Made by a program: the position numbers and the translations under genes
In this document: piece by piece, positions 53,962 through 63,440 of the stretch
How the letters are laid out: the number at the start of each line of letters is the position of its first letter
Numbering within the stretch: the stretch's first letter is position 1
Notes under the pieces: model-generated
The model's database searches: none
Seen by the model: the letters and a program-made list of their open reading frames with translations, nothing else
What the model was told of the DNA's origin: nothing
DNA from: an uncultured Bacteroidota bacterium
GTDB lineage: Bacteria > Bacteroidota > Bacteroidia > Flavobacteriales > Flavobacteriaceae
Direction: 5' to 3'
Assembly: GCA_902616905.1 (NCBI GenBank)
Contig: CACMUP010000004.1
Span: forward strand, 21,144 to 85,143
DNA: 64,000 nt

Positions 53962-54533
53962 TATTTTTTTTCTAACGTATCTTTAGTCTCAGAAACTGTA
54001 ATTGTTCCAATTAGATCTCCTGTTTGAAATTTAGTAAAATCTTTATTTGTATCCAATCTCATTGCATCGAAATTATACTCTGAATCCTTATATTTAAATC
54101 GCTTTTCAGTAAATAGCCATTCTGTCTCTGCATCCCAAAAAAGTTGACTTGTAATCAAATTTGAGCCAGTATATGATTTCAATTTAACATTACCTTTTAA
54201 GTCTATTAGTTTTGTATCATTATATAAGATTCCATAGTCGGCTAAAATTTCATTTTCATTACCATTTTCGTCAAAAAAAATAACTTTTAATCCTTCAGGA
54301 AATTCAGCATATCTAAACTCTAGATTTGTATAATCAACATGTTTTGGTGCTGTTAAAATTGCTTGAATTTTCAATGAATCTGTATAAACCATTCTTATAT
54401 TTAAAGCTGTACCAATTGGATCCTGCCTATTACTCTCAATTTCAGATATCACTTTACTGTTGTCATAACAAGAAATAAAAAGGGCTATAATAATAACTAT
54501 AACCCTAAAATCATTAAGAAATTTAATTCTCAT
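53961..54533 (-). CDS. lptC: LptC-like LPS export protein
   Basis: Membrane-anchored periplasmic protein of the Lpt bridge that carries LPS from LptB2FG to LptA. The N-terminal segment VIVIIALFISCYDN ends in a lipobox-like cysteine, as in Bacteroidota LptC, which is often a lipoprotein rather than having a plain anchor. The rest shows beta-jellyroll features: RMVYTDSLKIQAILTAPKHV, GLKVIFFDENGNENEILADYG, LIDLKGNVKLKSYTGSNLIT and QLFWDAETEWLFTEKRF, all typical of the family. The length of 190 aa is normal. It shares single-base boundaries with both neighbouring genes. Confidence 0.88.
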   Translation of the reverse strand: MRIKFLNDFRVIVIIIALFISCYDNSKVISEIESNRQDPIGTALNIRMVYTDSLKIQAILTAPKHVDYTNLEFRYAEFPEGLKVIFFDENGNENEILADYGILYNDTKLIDLKGNVKLKSYTGSNLITSQLFWDAETEWLFTEKRFKYKDSEYNFDAMRLDTNKDFTKFQTGDLIGTITVSETKDTLEKK

Positions 54534-55924
54534 TAAAGCTTTGGGACTGTTATGGACCTATTAATCCAACAATCAAATTTTATGACAGCTCCTGCATTAC
54601 CTTCAGTAAAAATATCGGTTTTACTAGGTGCTCTACCACTATAACTGTCTGCAGCCTTTTTAGCAATCTTAGATAAAGAATTATCCACACTAGAAGCTTT
54701 TTTTGCAAATTCTGCTGCAAGCCAATAAACAGCTCTTTTGTTAAATTGAGAATTTCCACAATCGTTTGCACTATCAGCATAAAGATTTGCTATTAGTAGA
54801 TAAGCTCTTCCCAAAGATGGTTGGTAACTCAATGCCTTGATGGCATAATTTCTCGCGGAAGATCTTCTACCAGCTACTCTAAATTTGTTTGCAATTTTCA
54901 AAAGTATTTTTGCTTTTCTATAATTGTCTGTTTCAAGAGAAATAGATTCTTCATAATATTTAAGCGCTTCATCAGCATTACCTGACTTATCATTTAAGAG
55001 ACCTAAATAATAAGCTGAATCAGCAGATGGATCAAGCGCATGAAGTGCTTCTACAAGTGTAACAAAAAAAGGGTCATCAGAACATTCCTTGCTATCCATT
55101 CTGTTAGCTGCTCTTTTTAACCACACGGAATTTTCTTTAAACTCATCAAAATTTGTTTTGTATAAGGGAATCAAATTTTCACATGTTGCTTCTTTTACGA
55201 TTATAGCGTCTAGATTTGATAAAAAAGTTCCTATTGCTTTTGAATTTATATTGTAAACTTTTTTTCGTCTTTGTTCTCGACTAGTAAGCGGTTTTCCTTC
55301 CTCTTCTTTTTTAAGAATTATATCAAGCTTTTTTGCAAGCGCTACAGTTTCAATTTCGAATTTTTCAGAAACCTCCTCGTATTTATTAAACAACATTTCC
55401 ATACTAACTTCTTTATCTCCACTTTTATATCTATCATATAGTGTTTTAAAATAGTTATATAAGAATTTTGGATTGGTAAAACTAGCAGCATCTGTAGTAA
55501 AAGCCTCGTCAAAAATTTTATACACTTCGTTTAATTCAGCCATTTTGAAATCTAAAAGTGCTTGTGCTTTTCTTCCAGTCACATCGCCCACAATGCTTTT
55601 ATTTTTATTTTTGGGAAAATATCGTAACCATTCATCGTAAAGTTTAATTAAATCTATTTTGGATGCTTCAATTACCTGTGGTGTTCCATTTTTAATATTG
55701 TTCTTTAAAATTCGTTCTCCGTAAGTGTAAATGGCCGCATTAATATCAGGACAATTTTCTCTTACTCTTAGCCAAGGTTCTGATGCTGAGGCATAGTTTT
55801 TTACTTTTACGTATTCAGCAAAAATTGATAAATCTTGCATACAAGCAGCTGTATCTTGTGAATAAAGGGAATTTTGAAAAATTAAACATAAAAGTAAAGT
55901 ATATTTTAAGTATTTCTTTTTCAT
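54533..55924 (-). CDS. Exported tetratricopeptide-repeat protein
   Basis: A 463-aa protein with a signal peptide (about 1-22, FQNSLYSQ) and mostly helical repeats. A recognisable TPR pair is around residues 300-375 (ADSAYYLGLLNDKSGNADEA, KYYEESISLETDNYRKAKI, SARNYAIKALSYQPSLGRAY). It is conserved in this operon position in Bacteroidota, but no molecular function is known to me. It lies between the outer-membrane protein (11-bp gap) and lptC (one shared base), suggesting a role in envelope assembly, for example as a periplasmic scaffold. Confidence 0.82.
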   Translation of the reverse strand: MKKKYLKYTLLLCLIFQNSLYSQDTAACMQDLSIFAEYVKVKNYASASEPWLRVRENCPDINAAIYTYGERILKNNIKNGTPQVIEASKIDLIKLYDEWLRYFPKNKNKSIVGDVTGRKAQALLDFKMAELNEVYKIFDEAFTTDAASFTNPKFLYNYFKTLYDRYKSGDKEVSMEMLFNKYEEVSEKFEIETVALAKKLDIILKKEEEGKPLTSREQRRKKVYNINSKAIGTFLSNLDAIIVKEATCENLIPLYKTNFDEFKENSVWLKRAANRMDSKECSDDPFFVTLVEALHALDPSADSAYYLGLLNDKSGNADEALKYYEESISLETDNYRKAKILLKIANKFRVAGRRSSARNYAIKALSYQPSLGRAYLLIANLYADSANDCGNSQFNKRAVYWLAAEFAKKASSVDNSLSKIAKKAADSYSGRAPSKTDIFTEGNAGAVIKFDCWINRSITVPKL

Positions 55925-55935
55925 CTTTTTTGTAT

Positions 55936-57192
55936 TTAATTATAAACTCTTTTTATAAACCAAATGTCATTTAGCGATAAACCAATACGTAAAGCTAATA
56001 TTCTTTCTTGAACTAATCCTAAAATTGACTGACCTCTTTGGGTTATTTCAAGACCAACGTTCACGTTTGATAAACCAGTTAATGGTAATCCTAAACCTAA
56101 GGTAATACCTCTCTCTCTAATTGGGATACTATTAATAATTGTGCTCATTTGCTGAGAACGGAATCCAAAACGGTAAACAACTCTACTCCAGAAGCTTGTA
56201 AATGATGCATAATTAGGAATAAAATATCCTCCTAAAGCCCATTTTTTCGAATCTTGATAAGAAACATTATTTCTTTCGAAAAAACTATTTGTAAATGTAG
56301 AGGTTTTTGTCAAATTATATTGAGCACCAAAAAACCATTTTTTATTTTTTCCAAAACCAAATCCAATTTTTGTGGATGGAGATAGTTCTAAAACTGTTTG
56401 ATTTAAATTTGATTGAGTTAAATCTATCTCAGTAAACTCTATAATTGTCTCTCGAGAAAGTGATTGTGTATAAAAAATCCTTCTATTTTGAGAATCTATA
56501 AAAGACAAAGGTTCTACAGAAAACATAGCTTGAGCTGCAAATTTGTTTTTTATAGGTAAAATTAATTGTAGAGATAATTGATAATTAAATCCAGAAACAT
56601 CTGACTCATTAACAAGAAAAGTACCGTTATCAATCCCGTCGACAAATTGACCTGATCTGTAAAGCAAATTTCCAAAATTATAATTTACCGAAGAACCAAT
56701 CGAAATATTTCTAGAAATAGGTATTCCTAAAGAAAAGTATGCCCTATTTAATCCACCAGAACCTTCATATCTGTTAAAAATATTAGAATCTTCAAATTCA
56801 CCAACATCCTGTAAACGGTATCCAATTGAAGTAAATGGAATAATTCCAAAACCAAAACCAAAATTTTTTGTAGGAATACTAACTGATAGATAATCAAGAG
56901 AGGCAATGTCAGTATTTTGAGATTCTGAAACATCAGAAATATAATTATTTATGTAGTTGACACCAATTGAGTAGGTCGTAAATTTTAAATATCCATAACT
57001 TGCAGGATTAGCTAGATTAGCATGAATTGAATCGGTAAAAACATCTAAGCCACCCATATGTCTTGTTGCTTGAGTTCCGTTAAAAGTATTTTCACCTAAT
57101 CCAGTTGAAGAATATGGTGAGGATGTGTTATTTTGCGCAATCGACGGAAGGGCAATTAAGAGAAAAAAAAGAGTCTCTTTTATTCTGATCAT
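55936..57192 (-). CDS. Outer-membrane beta-barrel protein, FadL/OmpP1-like
   Basis: A 418-aa protein with a signal peptide (about 1-19, LPSIAQ) and an alternating hydrophobic pattern of many strands to the C-terminus. Features of the FadL-like group are SSPYSSTGLGENTFNG and HANLANPASYGYL (NPAS motif) near the N-terminus, and TKIGFGFGKNKKWFFGAQYN in the barrel. It may carry hydrophobic solutes across the outer membrane; substrate is unknown. It overlaps coaX by 4 bp and precedes the TPR gene by 11 bp. Conserved in this operon position in Flavobacteriia by memory. Confidence 0.78.
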   Translation of the reverse strand: MIRIKETLFFLLIALPSIAQNNTSSPYSSTGLGENTFNGTQATRHMGGLDVFTDSIHANLANPASYGYLKFTTYSIGVNYINNYISDVSESQNTDIASLDYLSVSIPTKNFGFGFGIIPFTSIGYRLQDVGEFEDSNIFNRYEGSGGLNRAYFSLGIPISRNISIGSSVNYNFGNLLYRSGQFVDGIDNGTFLVNESDVSGFNYQLSLQLILPIKNKFAAQAMFSVEPLSFIDSQNRRIFYTQSLSRETIIEFTEIDLTQSNLNQTVLELSPSTKIGFGFGKNKKWFFGAQYNLTKTSTFTNSFFERNNVSYQDSKKWALGGYFIPNYASFTSFWSRVVYRFGFRSQQMSTIINSIPIRERGITLGLGLPLTGLSNVNVGLEITQRGQSILGLVQERILALRIGLSLNDIWFIKRVYN

Positions 57193-57923
57193 TTATTTAT
57201 GTTACTTGATAGTATAAAGTTTAGACCTTTTGCTAAAAAATTTTTGTTTGCAAATATGGCGTTTTTTAATGTTTTAGACAACTTTTGGGCGTCTCCTCCT
57301 GATAAAATTACCTTAAGAAATTTGAATTCTTTTCGATAATAATTAATTATTTCTTTGATTTCTGAAATTATACCATTTGCGACCCCAGAATGAATAGATT
57401 GTTCAGTATTTTTGCCTAATACATTATCATAAACTATTTCAGGCTCTAAAAGAGGTAATTTCCCAGAAAATTTATTTAAGGCTTTGTAACGCATTATGTA
57501 CCCGGGACTTATTGATCCGCCTAAATGAATACCATTGCTGGTAAGAATATCATAAGTTATACATGTTCCTAAATCAATAATTAATATATTTTCTTTTGGA
57601 TATTCTATTATAGAAGACGTAATTAAGGCTATGCGATCGGATCCCAATTGATTAAAAGGGTTATAATTCGATTTGAATGGAAGGTTTAATTCAGAGGAAC
57701 AATAAATTAAGGGAAGTGGGGATAAAAAATTTTCTATTTGCCTAGTAATACTTCCATTCACATCGGATATAATGCATCTAGAAATAGATGGATAGTTACC
57801 AAGTAAATTATTCAATTCTTTTTCCCAATTACGCAGATTTGAATTAGTTGAATCAATTTCATCGTCATTATAAAATACGAAATATTTAATTCTAGTATTA
57901 CCAAGATCAATTATAAGATTCAT
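57189..57923 (-). CDS. coaX: Type III pantothenate kinase
   Basis: First step of coenzyme A synthesis, ATP-dependent phosphorylation of pantothenate. ASKHA-fold marks are IIDLGNTRIKYFVF (residues 4-17), LGSDRIALI, IIDLGTCITYDIL and GGSISPGYIMRYKAL. The length of 244 aa is typical of CoaX. It starts the envelope operon and overlaps the outer-membrane protein gene by 4 bp. No full promoter was found; the gene is divergent from tRNA-Phe. Confidence 0.95.
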   Translation of the reverse strand: MNLIIDLGNTRIKYFVFYNDDEIDSTNSNLRNWEKELNNLLGNYPSISRCIISDVNGSITRQIENFLSPLPLIYCSSELNLPFKSNYNPFNQLGSDRIALITSSIIEYPKENILIIDLGTCITYDILTSNGIHLGGSISPGYIMRYKALNKFSGKLPLLEPEIVYDNVLGKNTEQSIHSGVANGIISEIKEIINYYRKEFKFLKVILSGGDAQKLSKTLKNAIFANKNFLAKGLNFILSSNINK

Positions 57924-57972
57924 TTACTCTTCTTATCAAAGTAAATTTACAAAGAAAATAAGTGAAATGATT

Positions 57973-58002
57973 TTGTGAGAATCCAAAAGGCAACTATATT
58001 TG
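57973..58002 (+). promoter_or_regulatory. Promoter of tRNA-Phe
   Basis: TTG (57973-57975), a 19-nt spacer and TATATTTG (57995-58002) match the Bacteroidota consensus in full. The box ends 17 nt before the mature tRNA 5' end, a sensible distance for a short leader removed by RNase P. Confidence 0.75.
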
Positions 58003-58019
58003 TTTTTGCTAGAAAGCGG

Positions 58020-58092
58020 GGTACCTTAGCTCAGTTGGTAGAGCAAAGGACTGAAAATCCTTGTGTCCCTGGTTCGATTCCTGGAGGTACCA
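58020..58092 (+). tRNA. tRNA-Phe (anticodon GAA)
   Basis: A 73-nt cloverleaf: acceptor GGTACCT pairs perfectly with AGGTACC, discriminator A; D-arm GCTC/GAGC with AGTTGGTA loop; anticodon stem AAGGA/TCCTT with loop CTGAAAA, anticodon GAA at 58053-58055; T-arm CCTGG/CTGG-type with GGTTCGATTC. The CCA end is not encoded. It is followed by a terminator and stands alone as a single-tRNA unit. Confidence 0.97.
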
Positions 58093-58098
58093 CTAAAT

Positions 58099-58127
58099 AC
58101 CCTGTAATACTTTTATAGGGTTTTTTT
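58099..58127 (+). terminator. Intrinsic terminator of tRNA-Phe
   Basis: ACCCTGTAA and TTATAGGGT form a 9-bp stem (one G-U pair) around a 5-nt loop, followed by a run of T. It lies 6 bp after the tRNA. The opposite strand has no T-run, so it probably does not serve rmuC. Confidence 0.8.
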
Positions 58128-58140
58128 ATAAATAATAAAA

Positions 58141-59439
58141 TTAATCATTATCGCGATTTTGAACTTCTAGAAAATTTGACTTAGATGCCCCTTTTTTTGT
58201 TACTTCTAACTGTTCTACATTCTTCAATTTAGATTGCATCATCCTAGTTCTTGTTCCAACAAGGGTTTCTATTTCTTTATTAGCTTCATTTATTTTCTTT
58301 TGTGCTTTTTCTAAGACACCTCCAAAAGAATTAAACTCTTTTTTTACAGCTGCCAAAACATTCCAGACCTCACTACTCCTTTTTTGTATTGCAAGAGTTT
58401 TAAAGCCCATCTGAAGACTATTTAGCATTGCTGCAAGAGTTGTTGGTCCTGTTACAACAATTTTATATTCTCGTTGTAGCATTGCTATCATATCAGGTTG
58501 ACGTACGATTTCTGCAAATAAGCCTTCTATCGGCAAAAACATGATGCCAAAATCAGTTGTATTTGGAGGATCAATATATTTTAGTGAAATATCTTTTGCG
58601 AATTTTTTTACATTTTGAAGTAAAGATTTAATTGATAATTCAACAGAAACAGAATCTCCTGTTTCATATGCATTTTGAAGCCTTATATAATCCTCTTGGG
58701 GAAATTTTGCATCAATTGGCAAGTAAACACTTTTGTCATTTTTACCTCTCCCAGGAAGTTTTATAGCATATTCTACTATTGCATCAGAATCAACTTTAGT
58801 TTTAACATTTACATCAAATTGATCTGGAGTCATAATTTCTTCTAAAATATTTCCAAGTTGAATTTCTCCTAGTACTCCTCTTGTTTTAACATTAGTTAGA
58901 ACTTTTTTTAGATCTCCAACACCAGAAGCTATATTTTGCATCTCACCTAATCCTTTTTGTACAACTAGTAATTGCTTAGTTACCATTTCAAATGACTTCC
59001 CTAGTCGCTCTTCAAGAGTTTTATGAAGTTTTTCGTCAACAGTTTCACGCATTCTTTCTAATCGTAATTCTGTTGTTTTTATCATTTCCTGTTGTTTTGC
59101 TTTCATTTGATCAAACTTTTCCTTTTGAAGTTTATTAAAATCTTCAACATTATTAGAAAAACTTTGTTGAAAATCTTTAAGTGTATTTCTTAACTCTTCC
59201 CGATCATCTTTAGCTTTTTTGATAATGGTTTCATTCAACCTTTCAAAACTTCTAGAAAGCTCGTTTCTATTTTCTTGCAAATTTTTTGATAATTCTTCAC
59301 GATTAACCATGAACTCTTTTTGAAATTGATTATGTAAAAAAGTTTCGAATCCTTTGTCGCTAGTGCTTTTTGTCCTAATAATTAAAAAACCAATAAGTAA
59401 AGTATTGAGAATAAGTAAAGTTATATCGAATAATTCCAT
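58141..59439 (-). CDS. rmuC: RmuC-family DNA recombination/nuclease-like protein
   Basis: A 432-aa protein with an N-terminal membrane helix (about 5-22, ITLLILNTLLIGFLII), a long coiled coil (about 35-165) and a C-terminal RmuC domain of the PD-(D/E)XK nuclease-like type: TRGVLGEIQLGNILEEIM, YLPIDAKFPQEDYIRL, TDFGIMFLPIEGLFAEIVR and VVTGPTTLAAMLNSLQMG. RmuC limits DNA inversions in E. coli and has been linked to phage resistance; the mechanism here is unknown. It is monocistronic, its stop being 14 bp beyond the tRNA terminator on the opposite strand. Confidence 0.93.
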   Translation of the reverse strand: MELFDITLLILNTLLIGFLIIRTKSTSDKGFETFLHNQFQKEFMVNREELSKNLQENRNELSRSFERLNETIIKKAKDDREELRNTLKDFQQSFSNNVEDFNKLQKEKFDQMKAKQQEMIKTTELRLERMRETVDEKLHKTLEERLGKSFEMVTKQLLVVQKGLGEMQNIASGVGDLKKVLTNVKTRGVLGEIQLGNILEEIMTPDQFDVNVKTKVDSDAIVEYAIKLPGRGKNDKSVYLPIDAKFPQEDYIRLQNAYETGDSVSVELSIKSLLQNVKKFAKDISLKYIDPPNTTDFGIMFLPIEGLFAEIVRQPDMIAMLQREYKIVVTGPTTLAAMLNSLQMGFKTLAIQKRSSEVWNVLAAVKKEFNSFGGVLEKAQKKINEANKEIETLVGTRTRMMQSKLKNVEQLEVTKKGASKSNFLEVQNRDND

Positions 59440-59505
59440 TTACATGCTTTAAATATTAAAAATAAAGAAAGTCAAAAAAAATTAGGCCTAAAACAGCTAT
59501 TGTTT

Positions 59506-60207
59506 TTAACTTTTCCTATTTAAAAATCTAATTATTGTAGGTGAACTCGTCCCCCAAAGAACAAAACCACTCAATACAGTAAAAACTCCAAAAAGTGAAA
59601 AAATTCTTAATAGTATATTATTGAAATTATCACGCCCTTGGTAGTCCATGGTGTGACCCATCCACAAAAAATCAAACCAACGCCAACTTTGATGTCTCAC
59701 TTTTTTAAAAATTCCACTTTTAGCATCAATATATGCAACTAATAAGTCTTTATTTTTGAAATGTATAGCGTATGCTGGTAACGACTGACCTCTATATTCG
59801 TGATGTGGATTTGTTTCTGTCAGATATTCAACATGATCTAATTTTAAGCCTTCAATTAGATTTTCTTGAGCAATTGATATAGCTTCTTTTTTAGTTATTC
59901 CATTCTTTATAGTGCCTATTTTTGCGTTATACAGGCGATCATTATTTATCCAATAATATGGTTTCCCCCCTATATCAACTAAATCAAGCTCTCTAATCGA
60001 TTCATTAAGGCTGTCTAAAGGAATTAAATTTGAAAAAATTGCTTTATCAGGAGGTACTCTAATAAAATGATCCCCGTGTATTTTGTCTAAATCTGTCCAA
60101 CTAAAGTATAAACCAGAAATTGTCCAGGCTAAAAATTGAATCCCTATAAAAAGCCCTAAATACCGATGTGTTTTTCTAATTTTTGATGCTAAGTCTCTAT
60201 TTATCAA
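59506..60207 (-). CDS. PepSY-domain membrane protein
   Basis: A 233-aa inner-membrane protein. The first helix is at about 12-33 (HRYLGLFIGIQFLAWTISGL), the segment typical of PepSY-associated TM proteins, and the last is at about 202-222. Between them lies a periplasmic PepSY region (GITKKEAISIAQENLIEG, LPAYAIHFKNKDLLVAYIDA). It resembles half of the longer iron-reductase-type PepSY proteins, but the length is usual for the short group. Function is not established; roles in iron reduction or protease inhibition are known for relatives. It is 19 bp downstream of the VPS10-like gene. Confidence 0.82.
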   Translation of the reverse strand: MINRDLASKIRKTHRYLGLFIGIQFLAWTISGLYFSWTDLDKIHGDHFIRVPPDKAIFSNLIPLDSLNESIRELDLVDIGGKPYYWINNDRLYNAKIGTIKNGITKKEAISIAQENLIEGLKLDHVEYLTETNPHHEYRGQSLPAYAIHFKNKDLLVAYIDAKSGIFKKVRHQSWRWFDFLWMGHTMDYQGRDNFNNILLRIFSLFGVFTVLSGFVLWGTSSPTIIRFLNRKS

Positions 60208-60226
60208 TTTCTATATTTTTATTAAT

Positions 60227-63200
60227 CTATTTATAAATTAATGCTGGTATATTTTTTAATTTAAACTCAGTTTCAAAATCTTTAAAATCTTCATCTATGA
60301 TTTCTTGCAATATAATTTTATATTCCTCCCACTTGCTATTTAAGTCATTATACCTTAATTCAGCTCCTTGACTTACTTTTGGATCCTCAGAATCGACATA
60401 TTCTTTTAAATACATCCATTCAGCATTAAGTTTATTATGAAAATTAATTACATCTTGAAAAGTTTTCTGATCAGGCTGAATTAAATTTTCTTCCCAAGAT
60501 TTAAGTTTTTCTTCTATATAATTTGCTTTACTTATCAAAACTTTATAAGATTTATTTTTATTTAGATGTTCCTGATAATGTTTTAATTGTTTTTGAACTT
60601 CTCTCATGTTTTTGACTGATTCATGAACATCTCGAATAGAATTTTCAATTTTCACTAATAAATCTTGCTGTTTATCAAAATCTGATTTTGAAATTGAAAG
60701 ATTAGGATTTGGTAGAACAGTAAATTCTACCACTTTTTCTTTCTCATTTACTTTCAATTTTGCTTTATAATTTCCTGGAGATACTCTACTGCCTGAATAA
60801 CTTCCATACACAAAAACATTCTCTACACTAGGTAAAAATTCCCTTCTTAAATCCCAATGAAACCTATTAAATCCTTGTTTTTTTGGGAGGACTTGTCTTG
60901 GTCCAGGTCCGCCTGGCCAAGATTTATTTGATTTTTCTTTTGCAGAACTGTAAGTTCTAATTACTTCATCGCCGTCAATAATTTCTAAAGTTATATTTAA
61001 TGAGTCGCTTACCTCTGGAAGATAATAATCTAAAATTATGCCACTTAATGGATTGGTTCCTTGTGTAGAATTTTTAGAAGTTTTTCTTGAAAAAATTCGG
61101 TATCCATTTTTTGGCGTAACAAGATGTAATCCCTTTATATTTTTTTGTTCCTGCAGAGGACTAATATCATCCAAAATCCAAAAAGAACGTCCAGCTGTTG
61201 CTGCTATTAGATCGTTATCTTGTATGTAAAGGTCATTTATAGGTACAATTGGTAAGTTGTTTTGAAATGATTCCCAATTCTCTCCATCATCATATGATAT
61301 ATAAAAACCTGTTTCCGTTCCTGCATACAATAGCCCCGGGACATTTGGATCCTCTCTAACAACTCTTACAAAAGTATGTTCCCCCTTTATTCCATCTGTA
61401 ATTATCTCCCAATTTAATCCGTAATCCTTTGTTTTGAAAATGTATGGAGTCAGATCCATGAACTTATATCTCATTAATGTTATGTAAGCTGTTGCAGGAT
61501 CATGTGGAGAAACTTCTATGCTATTCACAATCCCTTCTTTTAGTCCTTTAGGTGTAACATTCTTCCAATTTTCTCCTCCGTCTCGGGTTATGTGAATAAG
61601 ACCATCATCACTACCTGCCCAAATAACTTTAGAGTCATGTGGTGATAAAGATAAACTCATCAAAGTATTATAGTTTTCTCCTCCAGCAGCCTCATTTGTG
61701 AATGGTTTCCCGCCTGGAACTTGTTGATTTTTGTTATTTCTAGTTAGGTCTGGGCTAATTACTTCCCATTTAATACCACCGTTTTGAGATTTAAATATAA
61801 CATTCCCCGCATGATAAATCGTATTTCGATCATGAGGAGAACTCAAAATAGGAGCATTCCAATTAAATCTAAATTTAAATTCACTTGGAACATTCCCTAG
61901 CGATAGCTCTGGATATTCTTTTATCTCTTTCCCTATTTTTGTTCTACGATCCCATTTTTCTATAATTCCTTGGTAACAACCCCCATATACAGTTTGTGGA
62001 TTTTCAGGATCAAATGCTAAAAAGGCACTTTCACAACCCGCAACAGAATACCAGTCTTTCCAATCAATACCACTATCACTATCACGGCTTAAAATACCAA
62101 TTGCTGAGTTGTCCTGCTGGCCTCCATAAACATGATAAGGGACTTGGGAATCAGCAATTACTCTATAAAATTGTGAAGTAGGTTGATTTTGTTGTGTACT
62201 CCAGCTTTTCCCACCATTTAAAGTTACATTTGCTCCTCCATCATTTGAATTAATCATAATTTGATTATTTTTTGGGTGTATCCATAAATGATGATTATCG
62301 CCATGAGGTGTATCTAAAACGTTAAATGTTTTTCCCCCATCAATAGACTTTAGCACTGGTGAGTTTAATACATAAACTTTATTTTCATCTTGAGGATCAG
62401 CAAAAATTTCCATGTAATACCATGATCGAGTTACTGCAATTCTTTCTTTATTAATTTGTTTCCAAGAAGCTCCACTATCGTCTGAACGATAAACACCTGA
62501 CCTATCTCCCTCAGCTTCAAGATTAACATAAATAACTTTTGAATTTGCTCTAGATACAGAAACACCTGATTTCCCAATAATTTCAGGAAGTCCTTTTTCC
62601 AATTTTATCCAATTTTGGCCCCCATCTGTAGATTTATAAATTCCTGAATCTGGTCCACCAGATTTCATTTGCCATGGTGTACGTTCATGTTCCCACATAG
62701 CTACATAGAGAATTCTAGGATTGTTCATATCCATGCTCAAAGATGAAGCACCAACCCTATCATTAATATATAGTACTTTTTCCCAGGTTTCTCCACCGTC
62801 TGAAGTTTTATAAATACCTCTCTCTTTACTTGGCCCATACTGTGCACCTTGAACGGCAACAAAAAAAACATCTGGATTTGATGGGTGGATTTCAATATCA
62901 GATATATGCCTAGAAAAATTTAATCCTATATGCTTCCATGTAATACCAGAATCTTCAGATTTATATACCCCGTCGCCCATTGAGGTCATTACACCTCTAG
63001 CAGCATGTTCACCCATCCCTACAATTACAACATTGGGATCACTTTCTGATACTGCAATTGCACCAACAGTTCCTGTTTTAAAAAACCCATCAGAAATATT
63101 ATCCCAATGAATTCCATAATCCTCTGTTTTCCATACTCCTCCACCTGTACTACCCATGTAGAAAATATTCGGATGTTTCAAAACACCAGTTGAAGCTACA

Positions 63201-63358
63201 CTTCTTCCTCCTCTGAAAGGTCCAATATTTCTCCAATTAAGATTGTTATATTTTAAAGAATGAGTAGTCTCTTTTTTCTTTGTTTTTTTCTTTTTTTGAG
63301 CAAAACTTAAATTTAAACTAAAAATTAGGAAAATTGTCAAGGGAAATGAAATTCTCAT
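60227..63358 (-). CDS. Large secreted VPS10/sortilin-like beta-propeller protein with Asp-box repeats
   Basis: A 1043-aa exported protein. ATG 63358 begins a signal peptide MRISFPLTIFLIFSLNLSFAQ; a start at 63400 would bury it. The signal is followed by a Lys-rich linker. The body contains about ten Asp-box-type turns (SEDSGITW, TSDGGETW, STDGGQNW, SDDSGASW, SIDGGKTF, SQNGGIKW, TRDGGENW, TKDYGLNW, SYDDGENW), indicating two seven-bladed propellers as in sortilin/VPS10 and xyloglucanase-like proteins. The last 300 residues are an Ig-like and helical region. No type IX C-terminal sorting domain is evident. Such proteins are often annotated as glycosyl hydrolases, but no catalytic residue can be pointed out, so a binding or folding role is just as likely. 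Confidence 0.85.
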   Translation of the reverse strand: MRISFPLTIFLIFSLNLSFAQKKKKTKKKETTHSLKYNNLNWRNIGPFRGGRSVASTGVLKHPNIFYMGSTGGGVWKTEDYGIHWDNISDGFFKTGTVGAIAVSESDPNVVIVGMGEHAARGVMTSMGDGVYKSEDSGITWKHIGLNFSRHISDIEIHPSNPDVFFVAVQGAQYGPSKERGIYKTSDGGETWEKVLYINDRVGASSLSMDMNNPRILYVAMWEHERTPWQMKSGGPDSGIYKSTDGGQNWIKLEKGLPEIIGKSGVSVSRANSKVIYVNLEAEGDRSGVYRSDDSGASWKQINKERIAVTRSWYYMEIFADPQDENKVYVLNSPVLKSIDGGKTFNVLDTPHGDNHHLWIHPKNNQIMINSNDGGANVTLNGGKSWSTQQNQPTSQFYRVIADSQVPYHVYGGQQDNSAIGILSRDSDSGIDWKDWYSVAGCESAFLAFDPENPQTVYGGCYQGIIEKWDRRTKIGKEIKEYPELSLGNVPSEFKFRFNWNAPILSSPHDRNTIYHAGNVIFKSQNGGIKWEVISPDLTRNNKNQQVPGGKPFTNEAAGGENYNTLMSLSLSPHDSKVIWAGSDDGLIHITRDGGENWKNVTPKGLKEGIVNSIEVSPHDPATAYITLMRYKFMDLTPYIFKTKDYGLNWEIITDGIKGEHTFVRVVREDPNVPGLLYAGTETGFYISYDDGENWESFQNNLPIVPINDLYIQDNDLIAATAGRSFWILDDISPLQEQKNIKGLHLVTPKNGYRIFSRKTSKNSTQGTNPLSGIILDYYLPEVSDSLNITLEIIDGDEVIRTYSSAKEKSNKSWPGGPGPRQVLPKKQGFNRFHWDLRREFLPSVENVFVYGSYSGSRVSPGNYKAKLKVNEKEKVVEFTVLPNPNLSISKSDFDKQQDLLVKIENSIRDVHESVKNMREVQKQLKHYQEHLNKNKSYKVLISKANYIEEKLKSWEENLIQPDQKTFQDVINFHNKLNAEWMYLKEYVDSEDPKVSQGAELRYNDLNSKWEEYKIILQEIIDEDFKDFETEFKLKNIPALIYK

Positions 63359-63440
63359 AAAACTTGTTTTTATGTTATTTAATGTAATTGATTCTTCCAA
63401 AATAGGAATATATTTATTAGTAATAACAATTCATATGATA

